From Sapria himalayana (lineage: Eukaryota; Streptophyta; Magnoliopsida; Malpighiales; Rafflesiaceae): 64,000 nucleotides of DNA. The DNA is taken from the NCBI GenBank assembly GCA_029783825.1, contig JAREIK010003338.1, forward strand, positions 114,503-178,502, read 5' to 3'. The position numbers were made by a program, and so were the translations under genes. Below the pieces are notes generated by a model that saw only the letters and a list, made by a program, of their open reading frames with translations, had not been told where the DNA came from and did not search any database. Positions 27,351-40,545 of this stretch are shown one piece after another (position 1 is the first letter of the stretch; the number at the start of each line of letters is the position of its first letter).

Positions 27351-29155
27351 TGGTTTATATGTTTTATTTTAAAATTAAAATAATAAAAAAATTTAATATA
27401 ACCATTGAAACTATAACAATTTTTAATTTTTTTTTTAAATGTGAAAACTATATTTAGTTATGATAATCTTAACAATTATATATCATGTAAATTCAATATA
27501 AACAATTATATTGATATATATTATAATAATGATCATACAAAAGATTAATAAACAATTATTAATAAGATAAATATTGTTTAAAATATATTTACAAAACCTA
27601 AAATCATTCAAAATCAAAGTGAAATAATTTACTAAATATTAATTTTAAATGTTTAAATTTTTGTATCCATTTATAAGATTATATATTTTTTGATGAAAAA
27701 TAAATTATTTAAATTATATTTGTCTAACTATTAATTTATTTTTTTAATTTATATTTCTATAAAAATAAACTAATAAATAATTAAAATGTATATATAAAAT
27801 TATAATGAATACTAATAAAAATGAGATTTATGATTAATTATTTTGGGTATACCTATTTAATGGTTTAAGTTTATTGTGGTTTTGGGGTTAATGAGTTTAT
27901 GATTTATATGTCTACACATTTAGGTTTTATTTATTGATTTATTGGTTTAATTTAATCAATAAAATAAAGAGAAAATTTATTTTTATGAATTTTTGTTATT
28001 TTCAAAGGTTATAACCTTTGAAAATAAAATAATTTTTAAAATTTTTTGAAATGTGAATACCATGTATAATTATATTAATCTTACTAATTATATATCATAT
28101 AAATTCAATATAAATAATGTTAATGATAGATATTATAATAATGATCAAAAATTAAATTAATAAACTATTATTAATCAAATTAATATTAATTAAAATATAT
28201 TTACATAACACAAAATGATTCAAAATTAAATCATAATATATTACTAAATAATAATATTTAATTTTTATAATTTTGCTTCTTTTTATAAGCTTATATATTT
28301 TTTATTAAATTAAATAATTTAAATAATATTTGTCTCACTCGAAATTTATTTTGTAATTATTCTTTCTAAAAATTAAACTATAAATAATTAAAAAGAATAT
28401 TTAAAATTATAATAAATAGAAATAAAAATGAGATTTATTATTTATTAAGTAGTATATAGATGTTAAAAGGTTTTTGTATTTAGGGGTTTAGTGATTTATG
28501 AGCTTACTGATTTAAGTAAGTAAGCAAATCTATAGGTTTTATTTAAAAAATGAAATACAAAAAATTTATTTTTTTTATTTTTTCACATTTTCAAAGGTTA
28601 TAAACTTTGAAAATATAATAATTTTAAATTTTTTTTCAAAGTGAATACAATATTTAGTAATAATAATCATTATGTTAATAAATCATACAAATTCAATATA
28701 AATTATTTTATTGATAAATATTCTAATAATGATGAAAAAATAACTTAATACTATATTATTAATAAGATAGATATCAATTAAAATATATTTACAAAACCTA
28801 AATTGATTCAGAAGCAAAGCAAAATATATTACTATATGATAATTTTTTGTTTTGAAATTTTTTTTTCTTTTAAAAGTTTATCTATATTATTTTGATGAAA
28901 AATAATTTATATAAATTATATTTGTGTAACTCATAATTTATTTTGTAATTAATATTTATATAAAAATAAACAAATAAATAATTAAATTTGAATATTTAAA
29001 ATTAAAATGAAAAAAAATGAGATTTATTCTTTATTATTTAGGATATACCAGTTTAATTTAAATTAGATTTGTCACTAATAATTTATATTGTAATTAATAT
29101 TTCTATAAAAATAAACTGATAAATAATTAAAATAAAAATTAAAATTATACTAAAT
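27351..29155 (-). repeat. Satellite array, orientation R, after hAT copy 2
   Basis: The first monomer (27351-28000) has a small internal deletion of about 25 bp that removes one arm of the palindrome near 27400. The 3' flank of copy 1 (about 11425) shows the same deletion. The block 27360-28020 also matches 63330-64000. A perfect dyad is at 27996-28027. The satellite breaks off near 29155. Confidence 0.88.
27996..28027. repeat. Satellite palindrome, flank variant TTATTTTC/GAAAATAA
   Basis: A perfect 32-bp dyad whose outer bases differ from the canonical ATATTTTC/GAAAATAT form in both arms at once. It also lies at the edge of the inverted duplication with 10830-17590. Confidence 0.85.
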
Positions 29156-30270
29156 AATTAAAATAATTTATTTTGTTCCTCTTTAAACTCTAGAATGATT
29201 GCTAAATCTCTAACCAAAATAAAAGGAGCTTTTACTTTATCTCCATTATGTCTCCTCATATTTGATGCTGAATCACTAGGCTATCAAAGGTAATTTGACT
29301 CATGTACGCTAACAGACTAAACCAAAGTTGTACCCCTATGTGTTGAAATAGTTAGTTGTTATGGATGCTATTTATATTGATTATTGTAATTTCTTCTAAA
29401 ATACCTCTATTGCACACACTCAAAGCAATTTTTTTAAAACATGGTTCATCTCTAAAAAAATAACCACCTTCTAGCCTATTAGAACAAACTAGCCCCAGGG
29501 TGGTTTGAGCAGGGAAAGAAGTATGGGCTCTCTTTCAATCAAGAATCAAATAATTTATTTTATTGGCATGTCTAAGCCTTTTTTTATATCCTCATAGATA
29601 TGAAAAGTATCATTTCTTTTTTTATATTAAATGATTTATGTATGCAAGCTCATAATACCCAAAAAGGTGTAAATGAATAATATTCAAATGTATAAAAGGT
29701 TTTAATCATTGCTCAAAATATTAGTCTTGCATATTGACACTTGAGGTCACAAATCAAAGGAAAAAGCCATAATGATATTTCCAATCCCAAGAATTTTAGC
29801 TATAAAAAGTTATAAAGAATAGTGCTTGAGCTTTAACTATTTCTATGGTCATGACTTTTGCTCTTGAGGAATATCCAAAGTTACAATCATTACTAGTGCA
29901 ATGACTTTGCAATATAAAGATAAAATGCACAAGCTATGCTCTTATCCAATACTGTGACCTAGTATTATAGTGATTAAATAAGTATTCATGATCATTCTTA
30001 GTTCCATAACAATATGTTAAAAAGAGAGACACAAGTTATGGCATATTCTCATCGATATGATTTTGTGTTCAAGAGACAAAATATACAATCATGACCATTA
30101 CTAATGCTACAATAATCTAAAGTAATAAAGAGACCGAATCCATAACTCACCCCTTGAGTCATGACTTTGTGTTACATATACAAAAAGATAAATCATGTGA
30201 CATTCCTAAAAGTTGTGAATTTTAATTTAAATTTAACCCTTAGTAATTTGATTATAAATTGCAAAACATG
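29156..30270. other. Unrelated insert, left part: AT-moderate, no gene recognised
   Basis: The sequence stops matching the satellite and becomes less AT-biased and nonrepetitive at monomer scale. Motifs such as 'gtcatgactttg' recur with variation (about 29850, 30055 and 30160). 'CAATCAT' followed by 'ATTACTA' recurs about 208 bp apart (29884 and 30092), suggesting a worn tandem repeat of roughly 200 bp. No reading frame with recognisable protein similarity was found. It may be a decayed transposon or a different satellite; I cannot assign it. Confidence 0.55.
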
Positions 30271-30349
30271 AGATTTAGGATTTAGGGTTTATGAATTAGG
30301 GTTATAGTTTATGGTTTAAGGTTTAAAATTTAAAGTTTAGGGTTTATGG
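30271..30349 (+). repeat. Degenerate telomere-like repeat (TTTAGGG type)
   Basis: About eleven units with 7-bp period, including GATTTAG, GGTTTAT, GAATTAG, GGTTTAA and AGGGTTT variants. Plant telomeres are (TTTAGGG)n. This looks like an interstitial relic, set between the two halves of the non-satellite insert. It is distinct from the 8-bp-period blocks of the satellite. Confidence 0.7.
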
Positions 30350-31632
30350 TTTTTTTTGTTTTTTTTTTGGAAAATACACACTTTATTTATCATTTAGGCA
30401 CACAACTTACAATAGACTAAAAAGATGACTAATTTAGGCCAGCCCACCAAATCTTATGCACCTTAATGATTCTATGCATAAAATACATAAAAAACATAAT
30501 GCCTAAAAATTCCAAGCATACGAATACAACTAAAATCACCTGGCATTCCCGAACTTCAGAGGTGGCATTGAGTCATTATACGCACTGCATCCTCATTCGG
30601 ATTTGTCCAAGCCTTTTAGAAAAACCTTAATGATGCACCATATTAAAACAATGCAAATATAAATTGGGCATGTGTGTGACATGCAGCATCAAGCATTTGC
30701 CTATGTCATTGCTATGCAATGGAATACATGTAAAACTAAAAACCCATAAATCCACAAGTCCATATCTAAGGCACTTTGTCAATTCATTCTCACATCTGTA
30801 TTCTACATTCTTTTACTCCAATGATCCTCAAAAGAGTATATCTTAGGTTAGAATGGTTCCTCCTCGAGCTCCAATAAGTGGCTGTATGTTGCACCGACAA
30901 AATATCAAAAAATATGCATGCATCGGTGTGCATGTGTGATGAGGTCCATCTCATAGTCTAATTATCTACGCGTACAACCAACCTAGAATACAAGTAAAAT
31001 TAAAAAAAATGCTATAAAGATGGGTCTTCTGCTCCTAGGAGTGTAGCATCGCATAATGTATATTTACAAAATGCATTAGTGGGCCCCACTTAGAGATACT
31101 CATGGGATCCAGTTGCCCTCACTGCATGCTACATAAAGAACATACAAGATTGTGTGTGTGAGTATGTCATGTTCCATCTCTACAAGTACATGGTGCATAC
31201 AAAGTCCAAAATACAAATAAGACTACAAACATAAACTACAAGTTTGTATCTTTTGCTCCCGTTTGGCTGGTATGGACTCCATTGCTTATTGGCCCTACTT
31301 GGTGATGCTTCAGATATTTCCGGCTCTCCAATTAATCATGGATTACCCGCTACTCCTGTTGGGCGATGGTTGGGTAGCCCTTTATGCTACCTGATAAGGC
31401 TAGTGGGACGAACTCCTAGCTACTCCTGGGTTTTCTCCCGACCATTTGCTCGGTCTCGTTAGTTGTCTGAATGTTATCATCCCGTCCTATTTGTGGGGCC
31501 CTCTACAAGCTGGTGGCCCATACTTCAGGCTGCTTCAAGGACTTGCTGGCCCCTCTAAATGCTACACCAAAATGGACAATAATATGTGCACGTGTGTACT
31601 GTGGTCCGTCGTTATGTGTGTGTTGTGCAGCA
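30350..31632. repeat. Unrelated insert, right part: GC-richer, worn 220-260 bp tandem repeat
   Basis: It begins with a T-rich run (30350-30369) and is clearly richer in G and C than the rest of the window outside the hAT elements. A 'GTGTGTGA…ATG' motif followed by 'ATACAAGTAAAA', 'ATACATGTAAAA' or 'ATACAAATAAGA' recurs near 30668, 30930 and 31152. Later in the last two units 'TCTTCTGCTCCTAG' or 'TCTTTTGCTCCCG' follows. This suggests a degenerate tandem array. Open frames at 31244-31662 have no recognisable domain and overlap each other, so I do not call a gene. Confidence 0.5.
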
Positions 31633-34600
31633 GTATCAGGGTTTAGGAGTTTAGTAATTTAAGTATTTAGGTATTTTGTGGTTTTAAGGTTTTACTTAAA
31701 TAATTAAATAACAAAATAATTATTTTTATGATTTTTTTCTCATTTTCAAGGTTATAACAATTAAAATATTATAATTTTTATTTTTTTTTCAAATGTTAAT
31801 ACAATATTTAATTATAATAAACTTTAAAATTAAATATCATGTAAGTTCAATATAAAAATTTTATTAATCGATATTATAATACTGATCATAAAATATATTA
31901 ATAAACTATTATTAATAAGATAGATATTAATTAAAATATATTTGCAAAACCTAAAATGATTCAAAATCAAAGTAAAATATATTACTAAATAATAATTTTA
32001 TATTTTTAAATTTTTGATTCTTTTTATAAGCTTATAAATTTTTTTGATGAAGATAAATTATTTAAATTATATATCTCATTCATAATTTTATTTTGAAATT
32101 AATATTTATATAAAAATAAATTAATATATAATTAAAATGAATATTAAAATTATAATGAATACAAATAAAAATGAGATTTATGATTAATTATTTAGGGTAT
32201 ACCGGTTTAATGGTTTATGTATTTAGGAGTTTAGGAGTTTTGTGATTTAAGTGTTTAGGCATTTAGTAGTTTATATGTTTTATTTAAATAATGAAATAAC
32301 ATAAAAATTATTTTTCAAATTTTTTATCAATTTTCAAGGTTATAACCTTTATAAAGATAATAATTTTTAAATTTTTTTCAAATGTGAATATAATATTTAG
32401 TTATAATAAACATAATAATTATATATCATGTAAATTAAAAATAAAAAATTATTGATATATATTAATAAACTAAATATAAATATAAATATAATAATGATCA
32501 AAAAATAAATTAATAAACTATTATTTATTGATAGATATTTATTTATTATTTATAAATACTTAAACCTTAAATGATGGTTTATACGTTTAAATAGTTAAGG
32601 GTTTTGGGGTTTTGGGGATTTGGGGTTTAGGAGTTTAATGATTTAAGCGTTTAGGCATTTAGTAGTTTATAGATTTATAGTTTTATAGTTTAGGAGTTTA
32701 TTTAAAAATTTATTAAAAAATATATTAAAAAAATTTATTAATAAATTTATTAATAAAATAACAATATTTAGTTATCTCACCTTTAAAAATATAATAATTT
32801 TTAAATTATTTTCAAATGTAAATATAATATTTAGTTATAATAATCTTTATAATTATATAACATGTAAATTCAATATAAACATTTTTATTGATTAATATTC
32901 TAATAATGATGAAAAAATAACTTAATAATCTATTATTAATAATATTGATATCAATTAAAATATCAAAACCTAAATTGATTCAGATGCAAAGCAAAATATT
33001 TTCAAACAATCATTAATAATATAAAATATTATTAATTATTAAATTTAATAATTATTAATAATTATTATTTTTAAAAATAATTAAACATTTCACATATCAA
33101 AAGTATTAATTATTAATTAAATAGTTATTAATAATTAAAAATTATAATTATAAATATTTAAAATTATAATTAATAATTTTTCTAAATAATTAAACTATAA
33201 ATAATTATAATGAATATTTAAAATTATAATTAATAGAAATAAAAATGATATTTATTATTTATTAAGTAGTTTATAGATGTTAAAAAGTTTATGTATTTAG
33301 AAGTTTCGGGGTTTATGAGCTTACTAATTTAAGTGTGTAAGCATTTAATTGTCTATAGGTTTTATTTAAAAAATAAAATAACTAAAAATTTATTTTTATT
33401 ATTTTTTCTGATTTTTTAAGAATATAACCATTTAAAATATAATAATTTTTAAATTTTTTTCAAAATTGAATACAATATTTATTGATAATAATCATAATAA
33501 TTATATATCATATAAATTCAATATAAATAATTTTATTGATAGATATTATAATAATTATCAAAAAATAAATTAACAATCTATATAGGGGTATCAGAATTTT
33601 GTAGTTTAGTGATTTAAATGCTTAGGCATTTAGTGGTGTATAGGTTTTATTTAAAGAATAGAATAACAAAGAAAAAATATTTTTTTTTTATTTTTTCACA
33701 TTTTCAAAGCTTATAACCTTTGAAAATATAATAATTTTAAAAATTTATTCAAAAGTGAATATAATATTTAGTTATAATAATCATTATATTTATATATCAT
33801 ATAAATTCAATATAAACATTTTTATTGATAAATATTCTAATATTGATGAAAAAAATAACTTAATAATCTATTATTTATAATATATATATCAATTAAATTA
33901 TATTTACAAAACCGAAAATGATTCAATAGCAAAGCAAAATATATTACTATACAATAATTTTTTGTTTTGAAATTTTTTTTCTTTTAAAAAGTTTATCTAT
34001 AATTTTTTGATGAAAAATAATTTATATAAATTATATTTGTGTAACTCATAAATTATTTTGTAATTAATTTTTATATAAAAATGAACAAATAAATAATTAA
34101 AATGAATATTTAAAATTAGAATTAAAAAAATGAGATTTATTATTTTTTATTTTTGGGTATACCGGTCTAATTCAAATTAGATTTGTAATACTAATAATTT
34201 ATTTTGTATTTAATATTTCTATAAAAATAAACTAAAAATTAATTAAAAAAAAATTTAAAATTATACTGAATAAACATTAAAATGATAATTATGATTTATT
34301 ATTAATGTATACTAGTTTAATGGTTTAAGTATTTAGAGGTTTTGTCTTTTAGGAGTTTAGTGATTTAGGTTTTTAGGCATTTAGTGGTTTATAGGTTTTA
34401 TTTAATCAATAAAATAAAAAAAATTTGTAATTTTGTCTCATTTTCATAGGTTATAACCTTTGAAAATATAATAATATTTAAAATTTTTTGAAATGTGAAT
34501 ACTATATTTAGTTATAATAATTTTAATAATTCTATATCATATAAAATAAATATAAACAATTTTATTGATAGATATTATAATAATGATCAAAAATTAAATT

Positions 34601-37440
34601 AATAAAATATTTATAATAAGATAGATTTTAATTAAAAAATATTTACAAAACCAAAATAGATTCAAGATTAAAGTAAAATATATTAGTTGATAATAATTTT
34701 TAATTTTTAATAATACTTCTTTTATACTTCTTTTAAAAGCGTATATATATTTTTTTGATTAAAAATAAATAATTTAAATAATGTGTCGCACTCATAATTT
34801 ATTTTGTTATAAAAATTTCTATAAAAATAAACTAAAAAATAATTAAAATGAATATTTAAAATTATAATGAATACAAATAAAAATGAGATTTATTATTTAT
34901 TATTTAGGTTATATATGTTTAATGGTTTAAGTATTTAGAGGATTTGGTGTTTAGGAGTCTAGAGATTTAAATGTTTAGGCATTTAGTGGTTTATAAGTTT
35001 TATATAAATAATAAAATAATAAAAAAATAATTTTTGTGATTTTTTATCATTTTTGAAGGTTATAACCTTTGAAAATATAATAATTTTTAAATTTTTTTCA
35101 AATGTAAATATAATATTTAGTTATAATAATCTTAAAAATTTTAAGAAATTTAAATTGAATATAAGTAAGTTTATTGTCTGATATTATAAAAATGATCAAA
35201 TAATAAATTAATAAACTTTTATTAATAAGATTGATAGCAATTAATATATAATTGCAAAACATATATATAATGATTCAAAATCAAAGTAAAATATATTACT
35301 AAATAATAATTTTTTGTTTTAAATTTTTAGTTCTTTTTATATGCTTATATATTTTTTTTGATTAAAAATAAATTATTAAAATTATAGTTGTCTCAATCAT
35401 TATTTATTTTGTAATTAATATTTCTATAAAAAATAAACTAATAAATAATTAAAATGAATATTTAAAATTATAATGAATACAAATTTAAATGAGATTTATG
35501 ATTTATTATATGTGGTATAGTGGTTTAATTGTTTGATTATTTAGGAGTTTTATCGTTTAGGAGTTTATCAATTTATGTTTTTAGGTATTTAGTGGTTTAT
35601 AGGTTTTATTTATATAATAAAAATAAAATTTTTTTTTTAGATTTTTTCTGATTTTCAAAGGTTATAACCTTTGAATATAAAATTATTTTTAAAATTTTTT
35701 GAAATGTGAATACTATGTATAATTATATTAATCTTACTAATTATATATCATATAAATTCAATATAAACAATTTTAATGATACATATTAAAATAATGATCA
35801 TAAATTAAATTAATAAACTATTATTAATAATATAAATAATAATTAAAATATATTTACATAACATAATGATTCAAATTCAAATAAAAATATATTACTAAAT
35901 AATAATATCTAGATGAAAATATATTACTATAAAAAATGATTCAGAAGAAAGCAAAATATATTACTATATAATAATTTGTTGTTTTGAAATTTTTTTTCTT
36001 TTAAAATAAATTATTTTTCATTTTAATGGAAAATAATTTATATACATTATATTTGTCTAACTCATAATTTATTTTGTAATTAATATTTATATAAAAATAA
36101 ACAAATAAATAATTAAAATGAATATTAAAAATTATAATGAATAAAATAATATTGAGATTTATTTTTTATTATTTAGGGTTACCGGTTTAAAAGGATTATT
36201 ATTCATTATTAAGGGCTTTAGATATTTAGGAGTTATTGATTTAAGTGTTTAGGGATTTAGTGGTTTATAGGTTTTATTTAAATAATGAAATATCAAAAAA
36301 ATATTTTTTTTATTTTTTCAAATTTTCAAAGGTTATAATATTTGAAAATATAATAATTTTAAAATTTTTTTCAAAAGTGAATTCAATATTTAGTTATAAT
36401 AATCATTATATTTAAATATCATATAAATTCAATATAAACAATTTTATTAATAAATATTCCATTAAAGATAAAAAAATAAATTAATAATTTATTTTTATAA
36501 GATAGATATCAATTAAAATACAAAACCAATAATGATTCAGAAGCAAAGCAAATTATATTATTATATAATATATTTTTGTTTTAAATCTTTTTTTTCATTT
36601 AAAAAGTTTATCTATATTTTTTTTTACCGAAAAATAATTTATATAAATTATAATTGTCTAACTCATAATTTTTTTTGTAATTAATATTTATATAAAAATA
36701 AACAAATAAATAATTAAAATGAATATTTAAAATTATAATGAAACAAATAAAAATGGATTTTTTGTTTATTATTTAGGATATATCTGATTAAAAAAATATC
36801 TATTTAGGGTTTTTGAGATTTAAAAGTTATTCATTTAAATATTTAGGCAATAAGTGGTTTATAGGTTTTATTTAAACAATGAAATAACAAATAAATTATT
36901 TTTGATATTTTTTCAAATTTTCAAAAATGATAACCTTTGAAAATATAATAATTTTAAAATTTTTTAAAAATTTTAATACAATATTTAGTAATAATAATTA
37001 TTATAACAATATATAATATAAACTAAATATAAACAATTTTATTAATAGATATTATATCAATTATCAAAAAATAAATTAATAAACTATTATTAATATGATA
37101 GATATAAATTAAAATCTAATTACAAAAACTAAAATGATTAAAAATCAAAGTAAATTTATTACTAAATAATAATTTTTGTTTTTAAGTTTTTGCCTCATTT
37201 TATAAGATTATATATTTTTTTGATAAAAAATAAATTATTTAAATTATATTTGTATCACTCATAATTTATTTTGTAATTAATATTTCAATAAATTATATAA
37301 ATTATATTTAAGGTTTACGAGTTTAAAGGTTTAAGTATTTAGGGGCTTTGGGGTTTAGGAGTTTAGAGATTTATGTGTTTAGGTATTTAATGGTTTATAA
37401 GTTTTATTTAAAGAATGATATAAAAAAATTTATTTTTTGT
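31633..37440 (-). repeat. Satellite array, orientation R
   Basis: The satellite resumes with 'gtatcagggtttaggag'. The block 31633 to about 32440 matches 48165-48950 directly. Palindromes or remnants occur near 31750, 32340, 33710, 34450, 35060, 35660, 36335 and 36930. Two AT-only scrambled stretches (about 32440-32560 and 33000-33190) interrupt monomers without changing orientation. Confidence 0.87.
33000..33190. repeat. AT-only low-complexity patch
   Basis: Here normal monomer sequence is replaced by short shuffled pieces of 'attaataatta' and 'aaattataat'. There is almost no G or C for about 190 bp. Normal R monomer sequence resumes at about 33190. It resembles the patches seen at strand switches. 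Confidence 0.6.
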
Positions 37441-37900
37441 TATTTTTTCTCATTTTTGAAGGTTATAACAATTTTATAATAATTATAATTATAATAATTA
37501 TATATTTAAATTTTATAACCTTGATAATTTATATTCTATATTTAAACAATTTTGAAGTTATGATATATTTAAACAATTTACTAAATATAATTATAATAAT
37601 TATCAATTGTTATCATAATAATTATAACAATTTTTAAGTTATGATAATTATATATTTAGTATTCACATTTATTATATAATAATAATAATTATCATTAATA
37701 TACTATATTTAAACAATTTTTAAATGTGTATACTATATTTATAACAAATGTTAATAAAAATTTGATATATAATTAATAATATATAATATATAAATTTTTT
37801 TAAATGTGAATCCTATATTTAGTTATCATAATTATCAATAATAATGTCATAACTAAATAAATTATTTAGTTCTGATAAATTTTTTAAAATTTAATTTGAA
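37441..37900. repeat. Low-complexity patch at R-to-F strand switch
   Basis: Short pieces such as 'actatatttaaacaatttt' and 'ttataataattatatattta' are repeated several times in shuffled order. The array is R before this patch and F after it. It could be a real complex rearrangement or an assembly collapse. Confidence 0.65.
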
Positions 37901-38940
37901 AATAATTATAAATTAATAATAAATCATATATCTCATTATAATTTTTATTCAGTATAATTTTAAATTTTTATTTTAATTATTTATCAGTTTATTTTTATAG
38001 AAATATTAATTACAAAATAAATTATTAGTGAGACAGATTTAATTAAAATTAAACCGGTATACCCTAAATAATAATTAATAAATCTCATTTTTTTTTCATT
38101 ATAAATTTAAATATTCATTTTAATTATTTATTTGTTTATTTTTATATAAATATTAATTACAAAATAAATTGAGTTAGACAAATATAATTTATATAAATTA
38201 TTTTTAAACAAAAAATATAGATAAACTTTTTAAAATAAAAAAAAATTCAAAACAAAAAATTATTATATTGTAATATAATTTGCTTTGCTTATGAATTATT
38301 ATAGGTTTTAAAATTATATGTTAATTTGAAATCTCTTATTAATAATAAATTATTTATTTCTTTTTTGATTATTATTAGAATATTTATCAATAAAATTGGT
38401 TATATTGAATTTATATAATATATAAATATAATGATTATTATAACTAAATATTTTATTCACTTTTGAAAAAAATGTAAAAATTATTATATTTTCAAAGGTT
38501 ATAACCTTAAAAATTCAGAAAAAATAATAAAAATAACTTTTTTGTAATTTCATTTTTAAAATAAAACCTATAGATCATTAAATGCTTACTTACTTAAATC
38601 AGTAACCTCATAAATCCCGAAACCCCTAAATTCATAAACCTTTTAACAGCTATATACTATTTAATAAATAATAAATCTCATTTTTATTTTTAATTATTAT
38701 AATTTTAAATATTAATTTTAATTATTTATAGTTAAATTTTTTAGAAAAATTAATTACAAAATAAATTTCGAGTGAGACAAATATTATTTAAATAATCTAT
38801 TTTAATAAAAAAAAATAAGGTTATAATAAGAAGGAAAATATAAAAAAAATTAAATATTATTATTTAGTAATATATTTTGATTTGATTTTGAATCATTTTG
38901 TGTTATGTAAATATATTTTAAATTATATTTATATTATTAA
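37901..38940 (+). repeat. Satellite array, orientation F (short island)
   Basis: About one and a half monomers in F orientation, with an asymmetric palindrome near 38500 and an 8-bp block at about 38570-38650. Confidence 0.8.
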
Positions 38941-39190
38941 TGATTGTTTATTAATAATTTTGTAAAAATATTTTACAACTATTTATATTAATAATTAATA
39001 ATATTTTGCTTATAACAATATTATAATCTATTAATAATTATAAATAATTATTAAATGTATAATTATTAAATTTAAGTTTAATTAATAAATTTATAGTTTA
39101 ATAATTATTTATAGTTATAATAATCTATTAATAATATATTTTTAAAAATATAATAATTTTTTAATAGTTATAAAATATGAATACAATACT
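38941..39190. repeat. Low-complexity patch at F-to-R strand switch
   Basis: About 250 bp of shuffled 'attaataatta' and 'aataattattaaat' fragments with a near absence of G and C. Orientation changes across it. Confidence 0.65.
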
Positions 39191-40470
39191 TAGTTATAAT
39201 AATCTTAAAAATTATATTTGTCGTAGATTCAATTTAAACAAATGTATTAATATATATTATAAAAATGATCAAAAAATAAATTAATTAACTATTATTATTA
39301 AGATAGATATTAATTAAAATAAATTTGCAAAACCTAAAATTATTCAAAATCAAAGTAAATTATATTACTAAATAAAATTTTAAATTTTTGAAATTTTGTT
39401 TATTTTTATAAGCTTATATTTTTTCATAAAAAAATAATGTATTTAAATTATATATGTCTCACTCATTATTTATTTTGTAATTATTATTTCTATAAAAATA
39501 AACTAAAAAAATTAAAAAGAATATTTATAAAATAATGAATACAAATAAAAATGAGATTTATTATTTATTATTTAGGTTATATAGGTTTAATGGTTTAAGT
39601 ATTTAGGGGGTTTTTCGGTTTAGAAGTCTAGAGATTTAAATGTTTAGGTATTTAGTGGTTTATAAGTTTTAATTAAATAATAAAATAATAAAAAAATTAT
39701 TTTTGTGATTTTTTATCATTTTTGAAGGTTATAACCTTTGAAAATAAAATAATTTTTAAATTTTTTTCAAATGTAAATATAATATTTCGTTATAATAATC
39801 TTAATAATTATAAGGCATTTAAATTCAATATAAGTAATTTTATTGTTAGATTTATAAAATTGATCAAATAATAAATTAATAAACTATTCTTAATAAGATT
39901 GATAGCAATTAAAATATAATTGCAAAACTTATATATATCGATTCAAAATCAAAGCAAAATATATTACTAAATAATAATTTGTTGTTTTTAAATTTTTACT
40001 TCTTTATATAAGCTTATTTTTTTTTGATTAAAAATAAATTATTAAAATTATATTTGTCTCACTCATTATTTATTTTGTGATGAATATTTCTATAAAAAAT
40101 AAACCAATAAATAATTAAAATGAATATTTAAAATTATAATGAATACAAATTAAAATGAGATTTATGATTTATTATATGTAGTATACCGGTTTAATGGTTT
40201 GATTATTTAGAAGTTTTGTCTTTTAGGACTTTAGAAATTTATGTTTTTAGGCATTTAATGGTTTATATGATTTATTTATATAATAAAAATTTAAAATTCT
40301 ATTTTTGATTTTTTCTGATTTTCAAAGGGTATAACCTTTGAAAATAAAATAATTTTTAAAATTTTTTGAAATGTGAATACAATGTATAATTATGTTAATC
40401 TTACTAATTAAATATCATATAAATTCAATATAAATAATTTTAATGATAGATATTATAATAATGATCAAAA
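39191..40470 (-). repeat. Satellite array, orientation R (short island)
   Basis: About two monomers with 8-bp blocks at about 39585-39670 and 40190-40270 and palindromes near 39730 and 40330. It is similar to the monomers at 34860-35700. Confidence 0.8.
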
Positions 40471-40545
40471 ATTAAATTAATAATTTTTAATTTTTAATAG
40501 AAATAACAATATTATTAAATATTAATAATATATTATTAATAATAT
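40471..40545. repeat. Short low-complexity patch at R-to-F strand switch
   Basis: About 75 bp of 'attattaaatattaataatattatt'-like sequence (given here only in part), after which the CTAAA-type block resumes on the + strand. Confidence 0.6.

Noticed and set aside
30271..30349. A true chromosome end
   Set aside because: The tract is short and degenerate, and it is followed by more than 30 kb of other sequence on both sides.
30664..31662. Possible small genes in the GC-richer insert (30664-30846, 31244-31662)
   Set aside because: The frames overlap in different phases, are short, have no recognisable domain and lie in worn tandem repeats.
37437..37637. Open frame of 66 residues in AT-only sequence
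   Set aside because: It is composed nearly entirely of Ile, Asn, Tyr, Leu and Phe from low-complexity AT DNA at a strand switch, and it is not conserved in sister monomers.
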